In this document: one piece after another, positions 17,255 through 26,100 of the stretch | Layout of the letters: each line of letters opens with the position of its first letter | How positions within the stretch are numbered: position 1 is the first letter of the stretch | Source of the DNA: CAZFMJ01 sp964520045 | GTDB taxonomy: Bacteria > Elusimicrobiota > Elusimicrobia > Elusimicrobiales > CAZFMJ01 | Reading direction: 5' to 3' | Length of the DNA stretch: 64,000 bases | NCBI GenBank assembly: GCA_964520045.1 | Contig: CAZFMJ010000002.1 | Span: forward strand, 1-64,000 | Notes under the pieces: model-generated | What the model saw: the letters and a program-made list of their open reading frames with translations, nothing else | Told to the model about the DNA's origin: nothing | The model's database searches: none | Translations under genes and position numbers: made by a program

Positions 17255-18535
17255 ATGTTCAACGGCATTTTTAAAAATATTATCGTAATCGTTTCCAACA
17301 TTTTTCAGCTTTATATTTTTCTCACCGGACTTATTTACCTTTTTTTAAGCGTTAAAGGATTGCGCAAGTCCCCTTCCCTGCGGAAAAAGCCGCATGGGCA
17401 GGCTCTTGACAGGACAAAGGCGGTCAAATTAAACCGCTTCGCGGTTATAGTCCCGGCCTATAATGAGGAAAATGTGCTAGGATTTACCCTTGAAAGCCTT
17501 AAGCGCATGGATTATCCGAAGGAACTTTTTGATATTTATCTTGTCGCCGACCATTGCACTGATAAAACAGCGGAAATAGCTAGAAACTGCGCAATCCCGG
17601 TTTATGAGCATACAAACCCTCTGCCTGCCGGCAAGGGATATGCCCTGCGCTGGGGAACTGAAAAAATTCTTTTTGAAAAGCAGTATGACGCCGTATGTTA
17701 TTTCGACGCGGACTCTTTGGCGCACCCTGGATTTTTAAAAGCTATGAACCGGCATCTTAACGCCGGAGAGAAAGCGGTGCAGGGACGGCAGGTTTCAAAA
17801 AATCCGCGCGAAGGCTGGATCCCGCGTATGCTTTGCGTCGGGCATATCACGGCGAACAGATTTTATCAGGGGCCGAAATATGAGGTGGGACTTTCCGCTA
17901 CTCTGCACGGCAAGGGGATGTGTTTTGCCGCGGATATCGCGCGCGGCTTTCCATGGGACGGGTCTTGTCTTACGGAAGATTTGGAAATACAGATGCGGTT
18001 GGTAAGCAATAACGTTAAGATTACGTGGGCGGGGGATGCCGTCGTATATGATGAGGAGCCCGTAACTGTGCGCCAGTACTTAAAAAGAGCGGTAAGATGG
18101 ACAGCCGGCGCTTTAGATGTGGCAAGAAGGCATATGCCGGCGCTGTTTAGAAAAGGGATAATAGGGCTGGATATGAGCGCGTTTGAGTCGGGGCTGTGGT
18201 GTTCGCACGTATACAGAATGTTTTTTGTCTGCGCTACGGGAGCGCTTATATACTATTCGAAAGATTCGTTTAATTTTTTAGTCTGGCTGTATTCCTGCAT
18301 CCCCGGAGCCGGTTTGGCCGGAAAACTCTTTTTTATAATGCCTTTGGCTTTTTATCCGGCGCTGGCCTTATTTTTTGAGCGGGCAAAATGGGACTTATTC
18401 GCCGCTTATTTTTTCCAGCCGAGCCTTGGTTTATTCAGGATCCCTGTGTTTATTGCCGGAATTTTCCGGTCTCAGGCCGATTGGTGCCGTACGGAACATG
18501 CCAGCCAGGTAGCAATTTCCGACCTTGTGGAGTAA
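17255..18535 (+). CDS. Membrane-bound family 2 glycosyltransferase
   Basis: The 426-aa protein has an N-terminal TM (about 8-33), a cytoplasmic GT-A domain (60-290) and C-terminal TM helices (about 315-335 and 350-400). Motifs are FAVIVPAYNEEN, LVADHCTDKTAEIA, YFDADS (DxD at 151-153), the acceptor-site TEDLEIQMRL, and KRAVRWTAG in place of the usual QxxRW. The layout matches processive or polyprenol-linked GT2 enzymes of exopolysaccharide synthesis; the donor and acceptor sugars cannot be told. No operon partner; transcribed away from the exported protein at 16,507. Confidence 0.88.
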   Translation: MFNGIFKNIIVIVSNIFQLYIFLTGLIYLFLSVKGLRKSPSLRKKPHGQALDRTKAVKLNRFAVIVPAYNEENVLGFTLESLKRMDYPKELFDIYLVADHCTDKTAEIARNCAIPVYEHTNPLPAGKGYALRWGTEKILFEKQYDAVCYFDADSLAHPGFLKAMNRHLNAGEKAVQGRQVSKNPREGWIPRMLCVGHITANRFYQGPKYEVGLSATLHGKGMCFAADIARGFPWDGSCLTEDLEIQMRLVSNNVKITWAGDAVVYDEEPVTVRQYLKRAVRWTAGALDVARRHMPALFRKGIIGLDMSAFESGLWCSHVYRMFFVCATGALIYYSKDSFNFLVWLYSCIPGAGLAGKLFFIMPLAFYPALALFFERAKWDLFAAYFFQPSLGLFRIPVFIAGIFRSQADWCRTEHASQVAISDLVE

Positions 18536-18573
18536 ATCCCCGCAGCAGACGGGTAGTGTCGCGACGGACTCTT

Positions 18574-18951
18574 CTATTCTCGTTTAACTTTTTTCCTTTC
18601 CCATATGCCGGTTTGCGGCGCTGCTGAAGAGTTGGAGTCAATAGAATCGGTCTGCTGTTTGGAGCCGCCGGCGGTTTTTGCTTTAGACGCTTTGCTGAAA
18701 TGAATAGCTGAAAATTCCTGTATTTTTTTAATTGTTTCCGTATCTGCCGAAGTTATGAAAATATTGACGCCGGTGTCGATATTTATAACTTTTACTTCAG
18801 CGCCCTTTATCTCAGCCGGACAAATGCCGCCGTAGCGCTTTTCTGATTTTTCCTTTGAAAGCGGGCATGTGTGTTTTTCGGATTTTGCAAATGCCGCTAT
18901 TGAAATTGCGCTTATAATAACCGCAGTCAATAACCACATGTGTTTTTTCAT
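18574..18951 (-). CDS. Small exported protein of unknown function
   Basis: The 125-aa protein begins with a signal peptide (MKKHMWLLTAVIISAISIAA, cleavage near AFA-KS). Two cysteines sit in TCPLS and GGICPAEIKGAEVKV, followed by a conserved-looking block NIDTGVNIFITSADTETIKK and IQEFSAIHF, then a Ser/Gln-rich tail. The CP...CP spacing and a paired His suggest metal or haem contact, but this is inference. Convergent with the glycosyltransferase gene. Confidence 0.72.
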   Translation of the reverse strand: MKKHMWLLTAVIISAISIAAFAKSEKHTCPLSKEKSEKRYGGICPAEIKGAEVKVINIDTGVNIFITSADTETIKKIQEFSAIHFSKASKAKTAGGSKQQTDSIDSNSSAAPQTGIWERKKVKRE

Positions 18952-19003
18952 TTCGATTGACCCCCCGTATTTTTTATGACGCTAAAAGCATCTAAATTAT
19001 TAC

Positions 19004-19009
19004 TATAAT
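19004..19009 (+). promoter_or_regulatory. Putative -10 box of the exported coiled-coil gene
   Basis: A perfect TATAAT lies 42 bases before the ATG at 19052; the hexamer 17 bases further up (GCTAAA) is a weak -35. AAGGAG precedes the start codon at ideal distance. Confidence 0.4.
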
Positions 19010-19051
19010 AGTATACAAGGATATGACAAACAAAAACAAGGAGAAAACAAC

Positions 19052-19777
19052 ATGATAAAAGAAAAAATATGGGTTTCATTATCAGTCTGCGTTTTGTTCG
19101 CCGTTTACATAATCCCTGTTTCGGGCCAGCAGAGTCCTTCGCCCGAAAATGCGCCCGCTCTTGACGAGGCCGGTCTGCTTGTTGAACGGCCCGATACCGC
19201 TAAAATAATGGCCGAACTTTCCATTCCGCTTAAACTCAGCACTAAACAGGAAAACCGCATAAAAACGGGGCTTAAGAGCATTGAAGCCAGATTTGACAAA
19301 ATTGACATAGAGCAGAAAGAAGCGATGGTGGAGGCCAGAAAATGGAAATTCAAGCTAAATGACATCCGTTATGAAATGAACAAGCTGAAAAAAATAATTC
19401 CCGATATAATACGCGAACAGCTGGATCCGGAACAGCGCGGAAAATTTGACCAAATGCAGGATGAAAAACAATCCGCTAAAAAACCCGAAATGCTTCCTGA
19501 TTCCGCCGCCGCCCAGCCTTTGCCTTCAGCGGCCGGGCAAGGTCAGCCTTCCGCGCAGGAAGATTTGTCGGCCGGCGTTTCCGGGCAGGAAGAGGTTTTG
19601 CCTTCGGCCCAGCCCCAGGCTAAGAAAAAGGTCAGAAAGATCCGCAGGCGCAAAAAAGCTCAGGCAGTTCAGCCTGCGGCGGAGGAACGGCCGGCAAATC
19701 CGGGCTCGGAGCCGTCGGGCAATCTGCCGCCGCTGCCGGAAAGCGGGGAAACAGGCGATTCGTCTCCGTTGCAGTAG
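19052..19777 (+). CDS. Exported helical protein with Pro/Gln-rich C-terminus
   Basis: The 241-aa protein has a signal peptide (residues 1-25, ending VSG-QQ). A helical region (about 50-135) has LKLSTKQENRIKTGLKSIEAR and LDPEQRGKFDQMQ, reminiscent of Spy/CpxP-type LTxxQ proteins (LSTKQ and LDPEQRGKF at the two ends). The C-terminal 95 residues are low-complexity Pro, Ala, Gln, with a basic KKKVRKIRRRKKAQ patch. It could be a periplasmic chaperone- or stress-type protein with a disordered tail; the family call is tentative. Good AAGGAG ribosome-binding site. Monocistronic. Confidence 0.8.
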   Translation: MIKEKIWVSLSVCVLFAVYIIPVSGQQSPSPENAPALDEAGLLVERPDTAKIMAELSIPLKLSTKQENRIKTGLKSIEARFDKIDIEQKEAMVEARKWKFKLNDIRYEMNKLKKIIPDIIREQLDPEQRGKFDQMQDEKQSAKKPEMLPDSAAAQPLPSAAGQGQPSAQEDLSAGVSGQEEVLPSAQPQAKKKVRKIRRRKKAQAVQPAAEERPANPGSEPSGNLPPLPESGETGDSSPLQ

Positions 19778-19807
19778 ATCTGCGTAGGGTGCTTGGGCTG
19801 AAAAAAG

Positions 19808-19962
19808 ATGGTAAAAGGCAGATGGGAGACGGTAGACGGCAAAACAGAAACATTTTTCGGTTTTTTTGGGTCCCGCTCTTTCCGAAAAAATTTTAAGGAT
19901 GGGAATGTCCCTAAGTCACTGTTTCGAAGAGTTGTTCGGGACGTTTACCGTTTACTTTCTTT
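19808..19962. repeat. GGTAGAC/GGTAAAC-type intergenic repeats upstream of the RiPP-like module
   Basis: The 19,778-19,998 spacer holds degenerate short repeats: GGTAAAAGGCAGATGGGAG with ACGGTAGACGG (about 19808-19840), and in the opposite sense GACGTTTACCGTTTAC (about 19940-19956). The same word family recurs at 51,410, 54,884, 51,737 and 58,482. No convincing promoter is visible. Confidence 0.55.
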
Positions 19963-19998
19963 CATCTCTCTCTTTTGTCGGCCTATCAGCCCAGATAT

Positions 19999-20820
19999 AT
20001 GATTATAGAAGTCGCCGGCGTGCCTGTGGCATTTTATTTCCGGAAAACCCGGTTCTTTGAGGAAAAAATGCTCCGCAGATACGGAGCGTTTTTATCAAAA
20101 AAAAGGCCTGCGGCGGAATTTTCAATTGAATGCAGGAAGGGAAAAAATAGGCCGTTTAAACCAAGTTTTAGATTTTACGGACGGAAAGTTGAAATTAAAC
20201 GGGGCGATTTTTTCTGCAGGTTTGATACTCTCATCCGGAAAGGACATGCGGTCGTCGGTCCTAATGCGCAGAGTTTTGACTCTTTTCTCCGAACGCTTTA
20301 CAGCTGGCTTCTTGCCAAAAATAACGGATTTTTAATCCATGCCTGCGGCATAAAACGCGGCGGCGCCGGATTTCTTTTTTTTGGCAAGTCGGGCGCGGGT
20401 AAATCCACAATAGCCGGGCTTTCTGCGAAAAAGGGTATTGTTTTAAGCGACGAGCTTATTCCTGTCAGAATTTCCGGAAATTCAGCCTATATTTACGGTT
20501 CGCCTTTTTGGGGAGAAATGGCTCCCCGCGGCAGAAATATCAGGGCGCCGCTGGCGGGGATATTCTCGATAAGGAAAAATGTTAAAGATGCCGTTTCCGT
20601 TCTTTCCGGCAATGAGCCGTTAAGGAGGATTCTTAAGACGGTTCTGTTTTTTTCCCATGAACGGAAGGATTGCTCCATGCTGGTCGAGTTGGTTATTGAT
20701 TTAATTAAGCTTGTCCCGTGCCGCGGGCTCAGGTTTTCTCTCGGCGGCGGTCTATGGCAGGCCATTGAGGAAAAATATGGTTCCAAAGAAATCCAAAAAA
20801 ATTGCGCACAGAATAATTAA
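19999..20820 (+). CDS. HPr kinase-like P-loop protein of a RiPP-type cluster
   Basis: The 273-aa protein resembles the C-terminal catalytic domain of HPr kinase/phosphorylase. It has IHACGI (112-117), Walker A GKSGAGKST (129-137), and LSDELIPV (149-156) as the acidic base region. The N-terminal 100 residues are unlike HprK of sugar control. Such HprK-like proteins recur in lasso and other RiPP clusters with PqqD-like proteins, where one (paeninodin type) phosphorylates the peptide. The ATG at 19999 is chosen; an in-frame TTG at 19975 is the longer alternative. Its 3' end overlaps the PqqD-like gene by 44 bases. Likely role: kinase acting on the precursor at 22,560; inference from context. Confidence 0.82.
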   Translation: MIIEVAGVPVAFYFRKTRFFEEKMLRRYGAFLSKKRPAAEFSIECRKGKNRPFKPSFRFYGRKVEIKRGDFFCRFDTLIRKGHAVVGPNAQSFDSFLRTLYSWLLAKNNGFLIHACGIKRGGAGFLFFGKSGAGKSTIAGLSAKKGIVLSDELIPVRISGNSAYIYGSPFWGEMAPRGRNIRAPLAGIFSIRKNVKDAVSVLSGNEPLRRILKTVLFFSHERKDCSMLVELVIDLIKLVPCRGLRFSLGGGLWQAIEEKYGSKEIQKNCAQNN

Positions 20821-21040
20821 AGGCGAGGCATTTGCGCTGGATCCTTCAAGCCAGACTCTTCATTCCATGAATATTACCGGCAGCCGCATATGGGAGCTTA
20901 TAGACGGCAGACGCAGCGCGGGGAAAATATCTGGAATAATCTGCGGCGAGTTTGAAGTAGATGAAGCCGGGGCTGAAAGCGATGTGGAAAAATTTTTGGC
21001 CGAACTTTCAGCCCAAGGGCTGATTGAGGATAACCGGTAA
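20777..21040 (+). CDS. PqqD-like RiPP recognition protein
   Basis: The 87-aa protein starts at an ATG with GAGG 6 bases upstream; a longer frame from 20711 lies inside the kinase gene. It shows the PqqD winged-helix pattern: GEAFALDPSSQTLHSMNITG, then SRIWELIDGRRSAGKISGII, the acidic CGEFEVDEAG, and VEKFLAELSAQGLIEDN. PqqD-like domains (RRE) bind the leader peptide and hand it to the radical SAM enzyme. The 44-base overlap with the kinase gene suggests coupled expression. Its partner peptide is probably the 47-aa product at 22,560. Confidence 0.88.
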   Translation: MVPKKSKKIAHRIIKGEAFALDPSSQTLHSMNITGSRIWELIDGRRSAGKISGIICGEFEVDEAGAESDVEKFLAELSAQGLIEDNR

Positions 21041-21348
21041 GCAGTAATACGTAGAACGCAGATGTCGCAGTCCCATTCCCTCCTTAAAGGCTTTGAGAAT
21101 GGGTCAGTCCAAACTCACTGCCCTTAAGGATGGTTTGGACAGATTAATATGATGAACGCGGATAATCATAAATATTCAGGAATCACCGAAAAAGAAAGCC
21201 ACGGGAATTGAATTTGTCTCTATGTGGTTTTATGTCAGGGTAGTGGGTTACTTTCAAACTTAGGGAAAAAGCCGGAGATTAGGTTTTTGGGACGGTCAAA
21301 AATCATGTTTAATCATAAAAATCTGCGTTATCAGCGTTCTATATTTTA
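21041..21348. repeat. Intergenic repeat block (GAACGCAGAT type) carrying a 68-bp element
   Basis: The 308-bp spacer between the pqqD-like and radical SAM genes has no gene. It holds words of one dispersed repeat family: GTAGAACGCAGATGTCGCAG (21054-21070 region), GATGAACGCGGATAATC (about 21151-21167), and the inverse CTGCGTTATCAGCGTTC near 21322. A 68-bp element at 21,072-21,139 interrupts the first word. No clear promoter was found. Confidence 0.6.
21072..21139 (+). mobile_element. 68-bp double-hairpin repeat element, copy A
   Basis: This copy aligns to 61,231-61,298 (reverse strand) without gaps at 58 of 68 positions. Hairpin 1 pairs CCCATT with AATGGG plus an inner CTC/GAG; hairpin 2 pairs TCCAAAC with GTTTGGA around CCTTAAGG. 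It is flanked by CAG on both sides (21068-21070 and 21140-21142). Removing it and one CAG leaves a continuous GTCGCAGATTAATATGATGA, the ordinary host repeat. This suggests insertion with a short target duplication. No coding capacity. Confidence 0.7.
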
Positions 21349-22437
21349 ATGCCTTACAATACTGTTTCCGAGAGGCTTTTTGAAAAAACACTCAGGCACA
21401 GCGTTCCGCTTACTGCCGTGCTTGAGCTTACGCGTAACTGTCCCCTTGCGTGTATGCACTGCTATCTTCCGGAAACGGGCGGCAGGGCGGAAGTGAAAAA
21501 AAAAGAAGAATTGAGCGCCGGAGAATGGAAAAGCGTTCTTGATTCCCTTGTGCAAGCCGGGTGTCTGAGCATTGTTTTTACCGGAGGGGAGCCGCTGTCC
21601 CGTAAGGATTTTACGGAAATATATCTTTATGCGCGCGAATCGGCATTCGACGTGAGATTATTCACTTCCGGCTGGGGTTTGACCGAAAAAACCGCAGATA
21701 TTATAGCCCGAACAGGCATTTCAAGGGTTGAAATAAGCGTTTACGGAAGGGAAAAATTACATGACAAGATAACCGGGAAAACAGGTTCTTTCAGGGTTTC
21801 GGTAAAAGCTGCGTCTGCGTTTAAGAAAAGGGGCGTTAAGGTAAAATTGAAATGCCCATTAATGAAGGAAAATGCAGGCCAGCGCGGCTTTGTAATTGAG
21901 CTGGCAAAAATCAACGGATATGAATTTGGTTTTGACGGTATGCTGGCGCCTGCAAACGACAGGGATAAAAATATAGTTACACATAGAATGACCGGCAGAC
22001 AGGCGCGGTCGGTATTGCGGGACGCAAGACTTTCGGACGGCGCGTCTGCGTCCGGAATTAATTCCTCGCGGCCCGCGTTGCGCCGGCCGGGCTCGCAGGA
22101 TATTCGGCAGATTATTTGCTCTGCCGGCAGAAATATCTGCGCAATAAATCCCTACGGCGAAATATATCCGTGTCTCCAGCTTCCTGTTTCCGCGGGGAAT
22201 GTGAGGGAAAGGGATTTTTGCGATATATGGAATAATTCGCGGGAACTTAAAAAAATAAGGGCCATGCGTTTTGACGGGCTCAAACAATGTCCCGTATGCT
22301 TTCTTAGAAAAATTTGCGGCCGCTGTCCGGGTTTTGCAATGCTTGAAGACGGCGATATCTCGGGTCCGTCAAAAGCCGCCTGCAACATGGCGCGGCTGCG
22401 GTATGAGATCGCTGAACAACAGCAAAAGAAGCAATAG
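21349..22437 (+). CDS. Radical SAM/SPASM peptide-modifying enzyme
   Basis: The 362-aa enzyme has the radical SAM cluster motif NCPLACMHCY (C31, C35, C38), VFTGGEPLSRKDF, the ISVYG strand and a C-terminal SPASM region: IICSAGRNICAINPYGEIYPC, then CPVCFLRKICGRCPG, with enough cysteines for auxiliary 4Fe-4S clusters. The order resembles PqqE, AlbA and sactisynthase-type maturases, which install C-C or S-C crosslinks in ribosomal peptides. A separate PqqD-like protein is encoded just upstream, and a Cys-containing precursor candidate 122 bases downstream. The most likely substrate is that peptide; the bond made is unknown. Confidence 0.9.
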   Translation: MPYNTVSERLFEKTLRHSVPLTAVLELTRNCPLACMHCYLPETGGRAEVKKKEELSAGEWKSVLDSLVQAGCLSIVFTGGEPLSRKDFTEIYLYARESAFDVRLFTSGWGLTEKTADIIARTGISRVEISVYGREKLHDKITGKTGSFRVSVKAASAFKKRGVKVKLKCPLMKENAGQRGFVIELAKINGYEFGFDGMLAPANDRDKNIVTHRMTGRQARSVLRDARLSDGASASGINSSRPALRRPGSQDIRQIICSAGRNICAINPYGEIYPCLQLPVSAGNVRERDFCDIWNNSRELKKIRAMRFDGLKQCPVCFLRKICGRCPGFAMLEDGDISGPSKAACNMARLRYEIAEQQQKKQ

Positions 22438-22450
22438 AGGCAACGTAAGA

Positions 22451-22537
22451 TTGGCCACAAAAGGCACAGAAAGCACAAAATGACAACATGGAAATCAAAA
22501 CATTTATTTTGTGACTTATGTGCTTTATGTGGCTAAA
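22451..22537. repeat. Long imperfect inverted repeat before the precursor gene
   Basis: Left arm 22451-22481 (GGCCACAAAAGGCACAG...GCACAAAAT) pairs with right arm 22506-22537 (ATTTTGTGAC...TTATGTGGCTAAA), leaving a 24-base loop. Both arms belong to a dispersed CCACAAAGGCACA-type repeat, here as two head-to-head copies. The RNA could fold into a 30-bp imperfect hairpin ending 22 bases before the precursor start, possibly affecting its translation or stability. Confidence 0.6.
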
Positions 22538-22559
22538 TTTATAGGTTTGGAGTATTATT

Positions 22560-22703
22560 ATGGAAAAGAAAAAACGCAAGCCGTATCAAAAGCCGAAGAT
22601 AACCAGCGAAAAGGTGTTTGAAACAGCGGCTCTTGCCTGCGGGAAGTGTATTACGGGGCCTACGGGGCAGTCGGCGTGCAAAACTCTTAAAAAATTCTCA
22701 TGA
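22560..22703 (+). CDS. Candidate RiPP precursor peptide (47 aa)
   Basis: This small gene sits between the radical SAM and leader-peptidase genes. The leader begins MEKKKRKPYQKPKITSEKVF; the motif Y9-x-x-P12-x-I14 matches the YxxPx(I/L) pattern that PqqD-like proteins recognise in lasso-type leaders. The C-terminal part has ALACGKCITGPTGQSACK with Cys27, Cys30 and Cys40, small residues between them, and a basic end KTLKKFS. GGAG lies 7 bases before the ATG. Its TGA overlaps the peptidase ATG (ATGA), so the two are translated together. The core is probably residues after about 22-27. No family name known to me; assigned from context. Confidence 0.8.
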   Translation: MEKKKRKPYQKPKITSEKVFETAALACGKCITGPTGQSACKTLKKFS

Positions 22704-23071
22704 CAAAAGCCGTAGCGCTTGAGGGAACAAGCATGTCGCCGTTGTTTAAGACGGGTGGTATTGTGTTTGTTGAAGAATCTGATATTAGCGGGATACATAG
22801 GGGCGACTGCGTTGTATATGACTATGAAGGCAGACTGCTTCTTCACAGGGTTTATGAGATACGGGAAAATATCCTGATACTAGCCGATGACGCGGGAGTT
22901 GCGGCTCCTCATGCGGTGGATTTTGAGCAGGTCAGGGGAAAGGCGCTGGATGACTCGGTTTTTTCACGCGGGTTTATCGGATTTATATACGGGCGGGCTC
23001 TAAGATTTTTAAGAATTTTAAGTCAAAAATTCCGCAGGCAGAAAAATGACTGTGGAAGTGATAAGCTGTAA
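22700..23071 (+). CDS. S26-type leader/signal peptidase with Ser-His dyad, no N-terminal TM
   Basis: The 123-aa protein has the catalytic serine in EGTSMSPLFKTGGIVFVE (about 8-25), GIHRGDCVVYDY, and LLHRVYEIRENILILADDA. In bacterial type I signal peptidases the base is a lysine (KRV); here it is HRV, as in the SipW/ER-type S26B subfamily. The protein lacks the usual N-terminal membrane anchor; the only hydrophobic stretch is GFIGFIYGRALRFLRIL near the C-terminus. Coupled to the precursor gene by ATGA, it probably removes the peptide leader. The last gene of the module; the giant gene follows 34 bases later. Confidence 0.85.
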   Translation: MTKAVALEGTSMSPLFKTGGIVFVEESDISGIHRGDCVVYDYEGRLLLHRVYEIRENILILADDAGVAAPHAVDFEQVRGKALDDSVFSRGFIGFIYGRALRFLRILSQKFRRQKNDCGSDKL

Positions 23072-23105
23072 GGTATAATATGACGACGGATGTTTTATTT
23101 TTAAT

Positions 23106-26100
23106 ATGACAGTTAATTTGAAAAAATCGGGCAATTCAGAAAGCAAGCGCACGGTGTCCGCCTTTTTTGCCGTTTGCTGTCTGGTTGCGTTTCAATCAGC
23201 CTATGCCGGGATGAGGATAAAAACTGTTGAATACAATTTCGGGGGCTATTACAGCGCAGTAGATTGTTTTGGCGGCGCCGCGGGATTTACTTTTCCGACA
23301 CGCATGGTAAAATTGCCCGAAGACGGTAAAATAATAAGGAGCGCATGGCTGGAATATGAAGGGTTTGTAGTAAACCAAAATAAAAATGCAAATCCGCTCA
23401 CTATTTATTTTGACGCCGGAGCGTCCGCGACAACAGCGAGGCTTGCCACCGCCCAATATACAGATAATACAGGTGAATCAATAAGAGTATTCGGCAGAGC
23501 GAATGTAACGGCTGCGGTAAATGCGGAATTGGCCAATCTTGCCGCAGGAAGACAATTTACGGCGCGGGTGGCATTCACCGTTCCTGACACAAATGCTCAC
23601 ACCATGAAGCTCTATGTGACTTATGAATATGATGATGCTTCCGCTGTGCAGGTAAAAACAGTTAAATTTCCGCTTTATTCCGATTACACAAATAAAATTG
23701 CGGCTTTCACGGGGCAATTGGCTTCAGGAGCCACAGGCCAAATGCAGTATCTTGCCGAAATAGCCGATTCGGGCTTTGCAATGCAGCAGCAATGGTTTGA
23801 AATAAGAGGGTTCAGGCAGAATTCAGGCGGGGCGGATGGCAGTGTCTGGACACGCATAGGAACGAATGCCAATGAGCCTGCCATGAATTTGAGTTATGAT
23901 TGGGGCGATTCTTATGATTTCCGTTATATATCGTCTTCCACGATAGTGCAGGGATTTTCCACCGGCACAGTGCAAATTGTAAATGTGTTGACCAGCCAAA
24001 GTTCAATGAACACTTTAAGCGGAGAAGTCGCAATCACTTATGAATGTTCCGGCTCAGTTGGGACAAAAACCCAGACGGTTTCCTATTATCTTGGCCAAAG
24101 CACGGACGCGGCTGTCAATGCCTATTTCCAATCTCCGTTATTTCTGCGCGAGGAAGGAATAACACTCAAAAGAGTTTACGGAATAATCCACGGCTCTTAT
24201 GATTCGGCCACCGCAGGGTACCCCGCGGTAAATGCGCGCATCGGAAGCGCTGTTGTTCCGCAGGCGACTTATGCGATACAGTCGGCGGCTTCTCAAATAT
24301 CCGGCTATAGGTTTATTCATGATATGACGGCGGGAATAAGCGGCTGGACTAACGGCGAAGTGGTTTCCGCCACATTTACGGCTGTATCAAACGCAGGCGG
24401 AGCCACCGGAGCGCAGGGAATGGAGCTGGTTATGACCTATGATTACACAAACGATTCCGCGCATACGGCCGGTTACAAAGTTCAGGCTGGAAGCGATACG
24501 ACCGGAACGGACGGAACTTATGCGATGCCCTTTAACACTTATGTTCCGGAAGGCGGGGGCTCAAAGGTTATTCGGTACGCATACATAATGGCAAATGCCA
24601 TGAATAACAGCGCTACGCAGGATTTCACCACAACAGTAAATTTTAACGGAAACAGCCCGCTGGCGGTTGTTCATAGAACAGTGACAGAAGCCGCGTTGGT
24701 GACAAGACTTTACAATAACGTTTCTCAGGCGCAGGATGTTTCTGCGATAAGCACGGTAACCGCAAACTATTCTTTAAGCTCTAATGCCGGAGCATTGGGG
24801 GGGCAGGCAGGAATAGTATATACGTTTGTGCCTGTGCCCAAAAATCCTGTTTCTTTGGCTCAGAAAAAATCAGCAGGCGGTTCAATAATATCGCAGGGAA
24901 CGTATATAAACCAGACCAATGTTCGGTTTGAGGCTGTTATGGCCAGCTCAATGACTTCAGACAGCCTTTATCTGATAGTGGAAGTAAAGCCGAACGGCTC
25001 CGGATTTGACGGCGCTGATCTTTCAACCGGAACTCTTGTTTCATACTCTGGAACGCAGGTAACCGGCGTGGTTGAGGTGCAGGGTCTGGCGGAAAATACC
25101 TATCACTGGCGCGCAAGGGTTCTTGGAGACGGCGGAAGCGGCGATTGGGTGAATATGGGGGGAAATCCCGATTTTGGAGTGGATTTGTCCAGTCCTACCG
25201 CTCCTGTTATGGCTGTTATCATTCCCGGCGACGGATATGATTCCAATACAGGCGCCAATATAGCGTTTGATTGGGAGGATGTGACCGACGCCGGCGGTTC
25301 GGGACTAAAAAACTATGAGGTAATAGCCGCGACAGCTACTGATTTTGCGAATGTTCTTTTCAGTTCTCAGCCTGCCGGTTCAAATGCTTCGGCACCGTCG
25401 CTTGCTCAGAATTTGTATTACTGGAAAGTGCGGAGTCTTGATAATTCAGGGAATACCGGGTTTTATTCTTCAACAAGAAGTTTTAATATGGATTTATCCT
25501 CGCCCTCCGTAAATAATTATATGTCAGGAGGAGACTTGAATTGGCGGAAGTCGGCGGGTACGGTATATCATCTTGGGTTTTCCGATTCAGGAGGATCAAA
25601 ACTTTCAAAATTTCAGATAAAAGCGTCCACATGCCCGAATTCGGGGTGTACGGCTTTGTTTGACTGGGTGGATATAAGCACGGGAATAAATTCAAATGCT
25701 TATGACGCTTACTGGCAGATAGGCGCTTCCACATGGAGTCAATTGCAAAGCTATGCTACAAACTATATTTCCGTAAAAACATTCGACTATTCCACCAATA
25801 CCTATATATTAAACGATGCGTTTATTGTTCTAAAGGATACGATAAACCCCACATACACAAACAATGAGCAGTACGGCGATTTGATTTGGCGCAAAACGGA
25901 AAGACAGTACAGCGTTAAATTTTACGATCCGCATTCAAAACTCGCGGGAGCAAAATATGAGATACGGACAGGCGCGGGCGGGGGAGGGATTCAGAAAAAG
26001 GGATGGACCGATATTTCCGGCGTAGGCGGGCCGTCGTTTACAAGCGCATGGAACCTTGATTTTGCCTCGGCGCAGGACGGCGCTACCAATTATGTGAATA

